Assembly: GCA_023460055.1 (NCBI GenBank)
Contig: JAEWRJ010000202.1
Location: 1 to 22,127 of the forward strand
DNA: 22,127 nucleotides
Direction of reading: 5' to 3'
Origin: Bacillota bacterium
Lineage (GTDB): Bacteria > Bacillota > Clostridia > Christensenellales > Aristaeellaceae
Both the position numbers and the translations under genes were made by a program. The notes beneath the pieces are model-generated. The model did no database searches. It was not told the origin of the DNA and saw only the letters and a program-made list of their open reading frames with translations. The number at the start of each line of letters is the position of its first letter. Position 1 is the first letter of the stretch. Shown here piece by piece: positions 1 through 7,629 of the stretch.

Positions 1-125
1 GAGGTTTCGGTGCGCTTATCCATATCTTCCTGCGCGGGCATGCTGATCAGGTCATCCTTGCTGACCGGTGTAGGTTCTATGCTTCTGCGCTCCTGAAGGT
101 CAAGCTCCTTATGATTCTGATTCAT
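1..125 (-). CDS. Unidentified protein, N-terminal fragment only
   Basis: An open frame begins with ATG at 125 and runs off the left edge after 41 codons. The start is well supported: AAGGAG lies eight bases upstream on the minus strand. The visible residues begin MNQNHKELDLQERR and are strongly hydrophilic, with many Asp, Glu, Lys and Arg. There is no signal peptide or membrane segment in this part, so the N-terminus is probably cytoplasmic. About 105 bases upstream is a promoter-like motif nearly identical to the one in front of the secreted-protein gene at 7495, so the gene probably belongs to the same regulon. I do not recognise the protein. It could be the cytoplasmic tail of a membrane protein, a regulator, or a peptide precursor with a charged leader; the fragment is too short to decide. 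Confidence 0.7.
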   Translation of the reverse strand, partial: MNQNHKELDLQERRSIEPTPVSKDDLISMPAQEDMDKRTET

Positions 126-225
126 GGCGATTCTCCTTATCTTTTCATTGGAAGCGATAAACTGACTGAATTGTGTCAGGGGAGGTTGCTGTGTAACGGG
201 GAACAGAAATAAGGTTCCTTACTGT

Positions 226-258
226 GTATAGGTGACCTCAATACCAAATGGTTGCAGT
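226..258 (-). promoter_or_regulatory. Predicted ECF-sigma promoter P1 for the left-edge gene
   Basis: On the minus strand, TGCAACC (256-250) is followed by TTTGG, then by GTCACCTATA starting at 236, with 13 bases between TGCAACC and GTCAC. The copy at 7527-7559 has the same blocks and spacing; by hand count 31 of 38 bases agree. The AAC core in the -35 box and GTC in the -10 box are typical of ECF sigma promoters. The motif sits just after the end of the propeller gene and about 100 bases ahead of the ATG at 125, so transcription of the left-edge gene would carry a leader of roughly 100 bases. Function is inferred from motif and position. Confidence 0.62.
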
Positions 259-289
259 TCAGTATCAGGAAATGAAAATTTCATTTTTA

Positions 290-2539
290 TCATTCATTCT
301 CCAACCTGATTAACCTCAGGCGGCTATCAGCAGATTGAATAAACTGCTCAAGCGGAAGCGCGCCCTCAATGAACTGAATAAACAGATCATCAATTCCGCT
401 TCGATCCTCTAAGCGCTGTATCTCGCTCGGAATATAAACATGTGATAGCCTGTCCTTCATCATTTTTACTTCTTCCTCAGTCAAGAGGTAACGGAGTGTG
501 GATTCTGCCTCAGTAAGTATTGCTTGGAACTGAGCGAGGTCCGCTTCGTAGCTTGGAACTGATTTTGCGCCTTGCCGGAGAGCGGAGTCGATCATGCCTT
601 GTACATCCGAGATCAGATAACGGTAGCGGTCAACTTCACTTTCGTACAGAGGATTCTCCACTGCTTCTGTCCAGTTGGCAGACACCAAAGCGATAGTCGT
701 AGTTGGCAAGTGCTGAGCACATGCTTCCAGGAAGAGCATTGCTTCATCTTGTAAAGCGCTGCGGCTTGATACAGCAACTGCTTTCAAATTGCCTCTGCCC
801 AGCGGAATACTATCCGGCTGCAGAGAGTACATGACCATGTCAAATGGTGCGGATAGAGAAGCGCCATCATGTTCCATTGATGGGGAATAACTGACACTAT
901 TTGAAATCATCTCTCTGATACCCAGGATATCATCAAACATGTCTTCAGGATTAGGCAGGTCATCTAATACATCCAAGTCAAGTTGGGATATCATTTCCAT
1001 GATAGATCGGAATAGCTCAGTGTCAAACTTCAAATCATCACCGGTTTGACGAAGATGGTCACGATATAAACGGAGGGCGAGGCGATAGGCTTCGTTTTTT
1101 TCCTTTAGGTTAGAAGTCAGACGATATTCCGGGAAATCATCAAATGTTCCATTAGACCATTCGGCAAGTGTTCCGCAGTATGAGGTGAAGTCTCTGGGCG
1201 ATGACAACCCTGTTTCGTTAAGCAATGATCTGTAATGCTGAGCAACATTAAAATCGAATCCGATAGGGAGCCCGTATGCTAAGCCGTTGTGCGTAAGAAC
1301 ACTTTGTATCATCTCAAGGCTTGAGGTTGTCAGCAAATTTGCCCTGCTATCTTTGGGCAAAGGCAGCAAATAGCCCTTTCCACTCATGCTCTCTATTGCG
1401 TGCTGATCGCTATCCAGCACATAGATATCAACTGCCGGGCTTCCGGTCAGCATGGATTCTACCAGCTGCTCGTTCGTATTGAGGTCATCCACTTGTTCAA
1501 TTTTAATATCAGGAAGCTGTGCCTGAACAAGCTGCATGAGTTGATTATCAATTCGCCCGGCGATCCGAAGGGTGGTCATGTTGTTAAGCCCATTCGGATT
1601 GTCTGAGCGGATGAGTACACCGGAGGAACTGATGCCGCAAATTTGTCCGTCATTTAATATAGTTAATTTCATTATGTCATTGGCTGAAAGAGTTGCGCAA
1701 GCAATATCTTCCCCTGAGCTAACGAAACGGTACAAAGCGCTTTGTCCGGCATAATAGATACTATCATTGGCATGATTGTATGCGATTGAAACGGAACCAA
1801 GATGAGGGATGTAATCGAGCGTACCTAACTGTTTATATTCGTGTGTTTGCGGATTGAAACTGTTCAGCAGAGATACAGTTTCAGTTTGTCCCTGCTGATT
1901 CTTGCGTTCCTCACTGGAAGTTAATAGCAGCTCTGAGTTATGATATAACGCAAATGAACGTATGTTAGATCCGGTGTAATCATCATATAAGGCAAAATCG
2001 CCCTTGATTATATCAATACTCGCCAGGTGGAAATTGCCCTCAAATTCATTGGGCGCCAGGATGTAGAGTTTCCCGTCAGATAGAATGACATCTTCCGGCG
2101 GGAAGACATAAGTTTCTGTCCCCCCTTCTTGAATAAAATGCCGCCAATCAAGCTGGATTTTATCTCCGAAGACAAGGCTGTTTTCTTCCAATACGATAGG
2201 CCATAATACACCGGTGTTTCTGTTTAGTGCGTATATCGCTTTATCATCTGTCAACAGGGTATCAAAGTAGTCAGGGTTTTCCTTCTGCCCTAACCACCCG
2301 TGATCAAGTTCAGTCACCAATTCCGCCTCTGTTTGTCCTTGCTGCCATGAAAATACTCCGCGGTTCGTTTTGATATATAGTCTTTCCTTCCACACAACGG
2401 CAGATGTTGCGCGCAGCTGACCGCTTGATAATTGAGCGGATAGGAGATTCAAATTTGGGCTGTTTTCTGTTCGCGCCATTGATGTTTCTGTTAATACTAG
2501 AAGTACAATGATGAGGACGCGTATAAAGTGTTTTTTCAT
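290..2539 (-). CDS. Secreted beta-propeller / solute-binding-like fusion protein
   Basis: The product is about 749 aa. I prefer the ATG at 2539 because GAAGGTG lies six bases upstream; an in-frame ATG at 2554 would add five residues and overlap the ATPase gene by 14 bases. A signal peptide (MKKHFIRVLIIVLLVL, cleavage near SMA) precedes about 300 residues of repeated short beta-type stretches, such as ERLYIKTNRGVFSW, GKLYILAPNEF and DSIYYAGQSALYRF, which looks like a beta-propeller. From about residue 325 the sequence resembles a family 1 extracellular solute-binding protein, including a stretch reading NGLAYGLPIGFDFNVAQHY. No lipobox cysteine follows the signal peptide, unusual for a Gram-positive binding protein. 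It is the last gene of the transporter unit and starts directly at the end of the ATPase gene, so it probably works with that transporter outside the membrane. The domain reading is by eye. Confidence 0.7.
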   Translation of the reverse strand: MKKHFIRVLIIVLLVLTETSMARTENSPNLNLLSAQLSSGQLRATSAVVWKERLYIKTNRGVFSWQQGQTEAELVTELDHGWLGQKENPDYFDTLLTDDKAIYALNRNTGVLWPIVLEENSLVFGDKIQLDWRHFIQEGGTETYVFPPEDVILSDGKLYILAPNEFEGNFHLASIDIIKGDFALYDDYTGSNIRSFALYHNSELLLTSSEERKNQQGQTETVSLLNSFNPQTHEYKQLGTLDYIPHLGSVSIAYNHANDSIYYAGQSALYRFVSSGEDIACATLSANDIMKLTILNDGQICGISSSGVLIRSDNPNGLNNMTTLRIAGRIDNQLMQLVQAQLPDIKIEQVDDLNTNEQLVESMLTGSPAVDIYVLDSDQHAIESMSGKGYLLPLPKDSRANLLTTSSLEMIQSVLTHNGLAYGLPIGFDFNVAQHYRSLLNETGLSSPRDFTSYCGTLAEWSNGTFDDFPEYRLTSNLKEKNEAYRLALRLYRDHLRQTGDDLKFDTELFRSIMEMISQLDLDVLDDLPNPEDMFDDILGIREMISNSVSYSPSMEHDGASLSAPFDMVMYSLQPDSIPLGRGNLKAVAVSSRSALQDEAMLFLEACAQHLPTTTIALVSANWTEAVENPLYESEVDRYRYLISDVQGMIDSALRQGAKSVPSYEADLAQFQAILTEAESTLRYLLTEEEVKMMKDRLSHVYIPSEIQRLEDRSGIDDLFIQFIEGALPLEQFIQSADSRLRLIRLENE

Positions 2540-2540
2540 T

Positions 2541-3206
2541 TTATGCACCTTCATAACTTTTATCGTTCCATAAACTCAGACGGCCATTTTCAAGCATATA
2601 TACTTCACTGCACAGTGTGCCTATGTCCTGGCTGTAATGGCTGGTTAAAAGAATACATGTACCTTGATCTCTCAGCTGCTTGAGTATTTGACTTATGTCC
2701 TTCATCCCATGCCGATCCAAGCCGTTGAAGGGTTCATCCAACAGCAAAATAGGCGGATTCTCCATAATTGCTTGCGCAATGGCAAGCCGCTGACGCATTC
2801 CCAAGCTGAATTTGCTTACCGGCTTTGAGCCGGTATTTGCAAGCCCGACTTTTTTCAATATTTCATCAATATCTTGCTTACCGATCTTTCCTTGAAGCCC
2901 TGCTAATATTGCCAAGTTGCCGCGCGCGGTGTATCGGGGAATAAAAGCAGGCGTCTCAATGATGATTCCAATCTCTCCATGATGATCTTGCCGTGTCGAA
3001 GCTTTTTGCCCAAGCACAAGGATTTCACCTGTATCAGCGTCTGAAAAACCGCAGATTAAGCGCATTAACACTGACTTGCCTGAACCGTTATCGCCGACGA
3101 GTCCGTAGAGTATTCCTTTTCTCAGTTGGAGGCTGACATTATCAAGAACTTTATTGTTCCTGAATGATTTGCTTACATTTATGATATCGATCAAGATGTC
3201 GTTCAT
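2541..3206 (-). CDS. ABC transporter ATPase, BcrA/LanF-like (unit B)
   Basis: A 221-aa nucleotide-binding subunit on the cytoplasmic side. Walker A is GDNGSGKS (residues 38-45), the signature is FSLGMRQ (133-139), Walker B is ILLLDE (153-158) and the switch histidine is H190. At the usual Q-loop position the sequence reads GIIIETPAF, so glutamate (E84) replaces glutamine. This E-loop is known from lantibiotic-immunity (LanF) ATPases, and the surrounding pattern also fits BcrA. The start at 3206 has AGGAGG five bases upstream. It lies nine bases after permease B', completing a one-ATPase, two-permease set. It is clearly related to the ATPase at 7630-8265, with the same motifs in the same places. 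Substrate unknown; peptide immunity or export is inferred from subfamily. Confidence 0.9.
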   Translation of the reverse strand: MNDILIDIINVSKSFRNNKVLDNVSLQLRKGILYGLVGDNGSGKSVLMRLICGFSDADTGEILVLGQKASTRQDHHGEIGIIIETPAFIPRYTARGNLAILAGLQGKIGKQDIDEILKKVGLANTGSKPVSKFSLGMRQRLAIAQAIMENPPILLLDEPFNGLDRHGMKDISQILKQLRDQGTCILLTSHYSQDIGTLCSEVYMLENGRLSLWNDKSYEGA

Positions 3207-3215
3207 TCTTTCCTC

Positions 3216-4070
3216 CTATAGTTGGTACAAATTGTCCAGCATACGCTTTTTTCGTATCCCGATCCACGTGCTCGATATAATGAAAAATAAACACAGGAGA
3301 GGAAGAGCCCTCAGCACGTAGCTGATTTGCGGGAAATAAGGGTTCATATCATCACCAATAATAGATAGCTTGGCCCAGGATAAAGGGGAGAAAAAGTACA
3401 TTCTGTAAGGCATCATAGTCTCAATAAAATAATCAAGAAAGACAATGACGCTCACGATAGAAAGTGCTAACAGCCTCCGTATACCGGATGAAAAGGTAAA
3501 TAACATGAGCCCCAACGCCAGCCAGGCGAGATATAGCAAAAGATAGGTCCACCCCATAGCTTGGAGAGGGTTATACTTTGCAATCAATAAGCCGGGTACA
3601 TATATGGATATACCGTTTACTGACCGTCCCGTGCTCATGGTTTTGAGCACTTTGTCCCATTTAGGGCCGAAGTTCAAAGTCCAAGTCAGCACGCATATTA
3701 ACAACTGTATGAAAAGCATGTAGAGCAAAACTACAATGGCGATATAAAGAATACGCCCTACTGCCCAACTTTTCCTGTCAGAACGCGCCCACTCGAATAT
3801 GGCATTTTCATGCAGATAAGGCGCGTCAGAAAGCAGAAAAACTAAACCAAAGCTCATCGTAATCAGTGCGAGGCTGTTATTAACAAGCACAGCGTACAGA
3901 CCGCCTGCATGTATACTCAGCCTGTACTGACGTGCCGCTTCTCCCAGCGTAAATGTCCTGTCCCACATGAACAGAGCAAGGAAAAGCGCGACGAGATATG
4001 GCGCGGGGGATAGGAAAAGATAATGCAGAAGACCTTTACACACTCGAAAGCTGCGCCTCAGACTAAGCAT
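3216..4070 (-). CDS. ABC transporter permease B' (unit B)
   Basis: A 284-aa integral membrane protein with about six hydrophobic segments, starting at around residue 22 and ending near residue 272. ATG at 4070 follows GAGGAGG by seven bases and overlaps the end of permease A' by eight bases, so the two are probably translated together. Its first extracellular region (LSIHAGGLYAVL) and the following cytoplasmic stretch resemble those of the permease at 8262-9119 (LTAHAGEALYVYL), so the two are likely homologues. Together with permease A' it would form the membrane channel served by the ATPase at 2541-3206. The arrangement of two different permeases per ATPase is as in LanEFG-type transporters. 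No specificity can be read from the sequence. Confidence 0.82.
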   Translation of the reverse strand: MLSLRRSFRVCKGLLHYLFLSPAPYLVALFLALFMWDRTFTLGEAARQYRLSIHAGGLYAVLVNNSLALITMSFGLVFLLSDAPYLHENAIFEWARSDRKSWAVGRILYIAIVVLLYMLFIQLLICVLTWTLNFGPKWDKVLKTMSTGRSVNGISIYVPGLLIAKYNPLQAMGWTYLLLYLAWLALGLMLFTFSSGIRRLLALSIVSVIVFLDYFIETMMPYRMYFFSPLSWAKLSIIGDDMNPYFPQISYVLRALPLLCLFFIISSTWIGIRKKRMLDNLYQL

Positions 4071-4836
4071 CTATTAACCTCCTCTTTGAAAGCAGTACGA
4101 ATGAAATGGTAAAGATCAAGGTGGGGATTGCCAGGATCAACGAACATAACAGAAAGGCGCCAAGAGGGGTTTGCGCATCTACCATACCAAATGAAACGGC
4201 ATAGAGACCCGGAATTGACAGTATACCGACAATACGATTCAGCACCGAATTTAATAGTATTGGTACAGCGTAAATCATTGAGCGGTTGGCTGTTACTGTA
4301 GACATGAGCATAGATGCGGATGCCCATAAAGCGCCAAAGATGAACGTCAAGGCAACATGGAAAGAGAAATATAGTACCCATCTTCCTTGCTTAACGATGT
4401 CGTTCATATACTGAAAGTAAGTAGAAACAGCCGCAGGATTCAGTTCGGCAAAAGGAAGGGCTGCTAACAAGAAGATTATCATAGATAAACTTGTTATTAG
4501 TCCTCCCGCGACAGTACCGGCAATAATCTTGCTCAATCTGTAGCGTTTGCTGCTTATACGCGAAATCAGGTAATGAAAAGCATGAAACTCCCAATCCTCA
4601 GCGAAACCTGCTCCGAAAGGAATCACAGCCGCAAAGGGAAGAATATCCATGAGGGCAACGGTCTGAGCGTCACCAAGGTAGTCAAGCAAGTGGTGCTTAT
4701 TTCCCCATAGTATAGCTTGAGAAAGCCCTAAGTCATACGCACTTATAAAATATAAGGCAGCTGCCCCGATGACAGCCCAAACAAAGCGATGATTGATGAT
4801 AGCGCGCTTTAGATCCTGGTTAATTACTTTTATCAT
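4063..4836 (-). CDS. ABC transporter permease A' (unit B)
   Basis: A 257-aa membrane protein with about six hydrophobic segments. The first lies near residues 18-35 and the last near 228-248, followed by a short basic tail (SKRRLIDA). The ATG at 4836 has GAGGAAG close upstream. The cytoplasmic loop after the second segment (AEDWEFHAFHYLISRISSKRY) is a common feature of ABC-2 type permeases. The same layout is seen in the permease at 9112-9903, its likely counterpart in the other unit. It begins 29 bases after the 343-aa secreted protein gene and overlaps permease B' by eight bases, so it is in the same transcript. The other reading frames over 4058-4594 show no better case for coding. Confidence 0.82.
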   Translation of the reverse strand: MIKVINQDLKRAIINHRFVWAVIGAAALYFISAYDLGLSQAILWGNKHHLLDYLGDAQTVALMDILPFAAVIPFGAGFAEDWEFHAFHYLISRISSKRYRLSKIIAGTVAGGLITSLSMIIFLLAALPFAELNPAAVSTYFQYMNDIVKQGRWVLYFSFHVALTFIFGALWASASMLMSTVTANRSMIYAVPILLNSVLNRIVGILSIPGLYAVSFGMVDAQTPLGAFLLCSLILAIPTLIFTISFVLLSKRRLIDA

Positions 4837-4865
4837 AGCACTTCCTCAGAGTAGTTTATATCCTA

Positions 4866-5897
4866 TCAATACAATATTTGCTCACCTGTTATAGCATTGA
4901 AGTGCATGGCTTCATCTATCGTTTCCTCCGCGTCCATCTGTAGAAGCTTATAGCTAAAAGTCCATGCAGGGATCAGTTCAGCAGTGCTTGCGTTTTTGTA
5001 GCTGAAAACAGGAATATAATTGTAGGTAATTTTGTAAACAAATATTGATTCATCTGATGAGAACAATATAGATTCAAGAGCTTCATTAAATGATTCAACT
5101 GCGCCATCAATGTCTATTTTTGGGCTTGTTTGGATAATTTCTCCGGGGAAGGCAGGACAGCCAAAGATCCTGATAACCTCCAGCCCATCTTTGGTTACTG
5201 CAAAGCAAATAAATCCTCCTGTTATAGAAAGCTCATTTGTATCATTAATTTGGTTCGGGTAAATGGGAACGTCATTGTAGTATACATGGAAGAAGATGAG
5301 GTATGCAGGATTCATGGCCAGGATAGAGTCATATCCTGTGTTAGGCAAAAAGCCTATCGACTTCATCTGTTCGACTTGCATTTTATAAAAGTCAGTGGTC
5401 AGAACATCAATATGGAAAGGATCTGATTCTTGTAACCCTAACATCATTATAAATGTCTGAGATTGCTGAATTGCGTCTTGTAAGTGCAAGCCATCAATAC
5501 TGTGATCAAGCCAGTACTGCGGATCAATATTGCTATTGCTATTGCTTGTTCTTAGGCTTCCATAAGACATATATATGTCATTACCGGCTGAAATGTAAAG
5601 GTTGCTATCATACCAAAACAAACTGTCCGAGCAATCCTTAACAGTTAAATCGGTATGATTTTTTTTATTTGTATCTCCACTAAAAAAGCTGATAGCCTCC
5701 TCTGTGGGATTCCAACACCAAGGCTTCGCCTTAATAATCTGAGCTTCGTTGCTCGAAACATCATCAACAACAGCGTCCACCTTAATTTCGACTCCACCCA
5801 AATGCCATGTATCAACAAGGCGGTTGGAATCCGCATATATGCTTGCTCCGGGATAAATAATGCAAACCAGGCATAAAGCTATGAATAAGCGTTTCAT
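4866..5897 (-). CDS. Secreted protein, 343 aa, C-terminal NAITGE motif
   Basis: The ATG at 5897 is preferred over a TTG directly before it because AAAGG lies seven bases upstream. The signal peptide is MKRLFIALCLVCIIYPGASIYA, followed by DSNRL. The mature part is acidic, with four spaced cysteines and no membrane segment. The C-terminus reads IPAWTFSY followed by FNAITGEQILY. The 339-aa protein at 6476-7495 ends in a matching way (FNAITGERLI), and the three paralogues at 9900-13293 carry PVWAV followed by INAQTGKVID. This suggests one loose family of exported proteins with a YycI/PepSY-like final strand, but that comparison is by eye. The gene sits directly before the permeases of unit B, so it may be an extracellular helper or sensor for that transporter. 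The activity is unknown. Confidence 0.78.
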   Translation of the reverse strand: MKRLFIALCLVCIIYPGASIYADSNRLVDTWHLGGVEIKVDAVVDDVSSNEAQIIKAKPWCWNPTEEAISFFSGDTNKKNHTDLTVKDCSDSLFWYDSNLYISAGNDIYMSYGSLRTSNSNSNIDPQYWLDHSIDGLHLQDAIQQSQTFIMMLGLQESDPFHIDVLTTDFYKMQVEQMKSIGFLPNTGYDSILAMNPAYLIFFHVYYNDVPIYPNQINDTNELSITGGFICFAVTKDGLEVIRIFGCPAFPGEIIQTSPKIDIDGAVESFNEALESILFSSDESIFVYKITYNYIPVFSYKNASTAELIPAWTFSYKLLQMDAEETIDEAMHFNAITGEQILY

Positions 5898-5917
5898 CAA
5901 TTTACCTTTCTTTTACT

Positions 5918-5952
5918 ATGGCGTGGAGCTTGTGGCGTCAACTCCACGCCAT
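5918..5952 (-). other. Strong hairpin between the small secreted gene and the 343-aa gene
   Basis: Eleven perfectly paired bases (arms at 5918-5928 and 5942-5952, minus-strand arm starting ATGGCGTGGAG) close a loop that can pair three further bases. No run of T follows on either strand, so it is not a classical terminator. It sits 38 bases after the stop of the 135-aa gene and 20 bases before the next start. Inference: it could protect the 3' end of a processed transcript or partly attenuate transcription, keeping the small secreted protein more abundant than the genes after it. A second small hairpin (GGCTGG/CCAGCC, 5995-6008) lies in the last codons of the 135-aa gene. Confidence 0.6.
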
Positions 5953-5990
5953 GTACTATACGGTCATTCAATTTTTGAGAATGACGAATC

Positions 5991-6398
5991 TTATGGCTGG
6001 AACCAGCCGTCTGTTGTTTTCACTCCACCTGTGTCTGATGAGTATCTGGCGATGTTCAATCGATAGTTATAACCATTTCTTCCAAGTGAATTTCCACTAC
6101 CATCCTTTTCGTATTCTTTATCGTAAACTCCAATTGATGTCGGCAGACGGAGCTGTAGTGTTGCGAAGTCACCATCAGACTTCCTGACCCGATAAATCCA
6201 TTGCCCCTCCAGTGTAGAAATACCTATTTTGGCAACTGAGCCGGTAGCTGTTGCTTTTGTAGCCCAACCAGAAAGGCCTGCATTTCCAGGTGTTAAGCTG
6301 GCTTCAAAATAGACCCAATCTTGATATGCAAAAGCTTGTGAGGTGAAAATAACCATGAGCAACATAGCGATCATTGAGATCTGTAACAGCTTTTTCAT
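5991..6398 (-). CDS. Small secreted protein, 135 aa, function unknown
   Basis: ATG at 6398 has a near-perfect AAAGGAGG site upstream, one of the best in the window, suggesting strong translation. The signal peptide is MKKLLQISMIAMLLMVIFTS followed by QAFA, with cleavage before YQDWVYF. The mature part of about 113 aa has no cysteine, is rich in Gly, Tyr, Trp, Ser and Thr, and looks beta-rich. It ends in GWFQP. There is no double-glycine leader. It sits between two larger secreted-protein genes and upstream of a LanFEG-like transporter. In overall build it resembles small exported proteins such as DUF2712, often found beside ABC transporters, but I cannot confirm this. It is a candidate cargo, toxin or signal of the system; no activity is visible in the sequence. 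Confidence 0.78.
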   Translation of the reverse strand: MKKLLQISMIAMLLMVIFTSQAFAYQDWVYFEASLTPGNAGLSGWATKATATGSVAKIGISTLEGQWIYRVRKSDGDFATLQLRLPTSIGVYDKEYEKDGSGNSLGRNGYNYRLNIARYSSDTGGVKTTDGWFQP

Positions 6399-6475
6399 TG
6401 AGGCTTCCTCCTTTGTGTGCGCTCATATTGTGATATAAGTGATAGCAATTAACTCCCCTTTCTGGTCAAATTTCA

Positions 6476-7495
6476 CTATATTAGCCGTTCACCTGTAATG
6501 GCGTTGAACGCAAAAACGCCACTTTCATGATGAAAGAACCAATATGGGATGTATGTGAACCGCTTTTTTACTGTGTCAAGCGGAACAGGAACGTAGTATA
6601 CTTGCGCATTATCAAAAAATAATTCAATTGGTTCAGATAGAAGTAGATCATCGAAGGATGAAATTAAAAACTGCATGGATCTATCAAATGACATGCAGCT
6701 ATCCTGTTCGTTTATTGGTTTCATTGCCGCAGCCATTCCCCTGCCTGAATAAAAGAATTCGATACCATCACTGGAAATAATCGCTTGACCCTGTGTGCCG
6801 ATGATAATGGTATTGTTTATTGTGGTGTAGGATGTGTGGATAACGGGAATATTCATAAAAGCAACTGGAGCAAATATACCGTAGAATGGCTGTGCCTGAC
6901 TAGCTGAAGTGGATGGATGCAAATCATAATCAATTCCCTGGAGGTCGTTTTGGGTTAACCAACATACGTGAGTAGGAGACATATAACTTATCCCTATTGC
7001 TTTGGATACATCAATAAATTCCTGATACGCGGATGAAAACGTGAAGCCATCAAGATTAGGGATGCTACTACCTAAATCGCTTCTATCAACAGCCATGCTA
7101 AACAAAGGAGCATAAGTTTCTGCAAAACGACTGCTTGCGTACTCAACATCACCGTACGAAAACGAAAGCGCTTCACCCGATTCTGAAGTAGCTTCGGTTA
7201 TGTGTTCGTTTGGAGTCTGTCCCATGCTATTAGCTGAGAAGCTATCAGCAAAACCGATTGATTTTACTGTATCAAAGATAGGAATATTGAACTCAACTTC
7301 ATATGCAATAGCATCTCCAACGGCAATCGAATTGACTGTGCCGTCAAATGTAATTTTGATGTTTTCATTGGCCCACACTTTATGTAAAGAGTATATAGTA
7401 TTGGAGGTTGCGATGGAAGAAAAAACCAAAGCATTTGCAGCAAAAAACGAGAGAAGAATCGATGCAATGATTTTCAATTTTCCGATTTTCATCAT
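6476..7495 (-). CDS. Secreted protein, 339 aa, first gene of unit B
   Basis: Two ATGs lie side by side at 7495 and 7492, and GAGGAGGG lies six bases ahead of the first. The N-terminus is a signal peptide (basic MMKIGKLK, then a hydrophobic run to about residue 28). The mature part has two visible cysteines (THVCWL, DSCMSF). It ends with IPYWFFHH and then FNAITGERLI, the same ending as the 343-aa protein at 4866-5897 and a weaker match to the three paralogues in unit A. There is no lipobox, so it is probably released or held by contact with a partner. The promoter-like motif P2 lies directly upstream, making this the lead gene of a unit that continues through two more secreted proteins to the transporter. 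The biochemical role is unknown. Confidence 0.8.
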   Translation of the reverse strand: MMKIGKLKIIASILLSFFAANALVFSSIATSNTIYSLHKVWANENIKITFDGTVNSIAVGDAIAYEVEFNIPIFDTVKSIGFADSFSANSMGQTPNEHITEATSESGEALSFSYGDVEYASSRFAETYAPLFSMAVDRSDLGSSIPNLDGFTFSSAYQEFIDVSKAIGISYMSPTHVCWLTQNDLQGIDYDLHPSTSASQAQPFYGIFAPVAFMNIPVIHTSYTTINNTIIIGTQGQAIISSDGIEFFYSGRGMAAAMKPINEQDSCMSFDRSMQFLISSFDDLLLSEPIELFFDNAQVYYVPVPLDTVKKRFTYIPYWFFHHESGVFAFNAITGERLI

Positions 7496-7526
7496 GCTTT
7501 ACCCTCCTCATATATCCCTTCACTAT

Positions 7527-7559
7527 ATATAGGTGACTATAATGCCAAAAGGTTGCAGT
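7527..7559 (-). promoter_or_regulatory. Predicted ECF-sigma promoter P2 for unit B
   Basis: On the minus strand, TGCAACC (7557-7551), TTTTGG and GTCACCTATA (from 7537) occur with 13 bases between TGCAACC and GTCAC, exactly as in P1. The downstream stretch TATATATAGTGAAGG also matches the motif in front of the sigma gene. The start codon at 7495 lies about 30 bases after the expected transcription start. The 134-base gap between the ATPase of unit A and this gene holds nothing else I can support, and no clear terminator after the ATPase, so some read-through from unit A is possible. Confidence 0.68.
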
Positions 7560-7629
7560 AAAGGGAGAACATTGGATAAGAACTATGATCGCGGTAATTT
7601 TCATTCTTGAAAAGGTAATGTGTCCTTAT

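Noticed and set aside
270..286. Palindrome AAATGAAA/TTTCATTT as a terminator of unit B
   Set aside because: The stem is A/T only with almost no loop and no T run in the minus-strand direction; termination here is not supported.
5918..5952. Hairpin as a Rho-independent terminator
   Set aside because: No T run follows on either strand, and the next gene has its start only 20 bases away with no new promoter motif.
6020..6187. Short plus-strand open frames in the secreted-gene region
   Set aside because: They overlap well-supported minus-strand genes and have no ribosome sites or recognisable composition.
5991..6398. Bacteriocin with double-glycine leader
   Set aside because: The N-terminus is an ordinary Sec-type signal peptide ending in AFA; no GG cleavage site and no cysteines are present.
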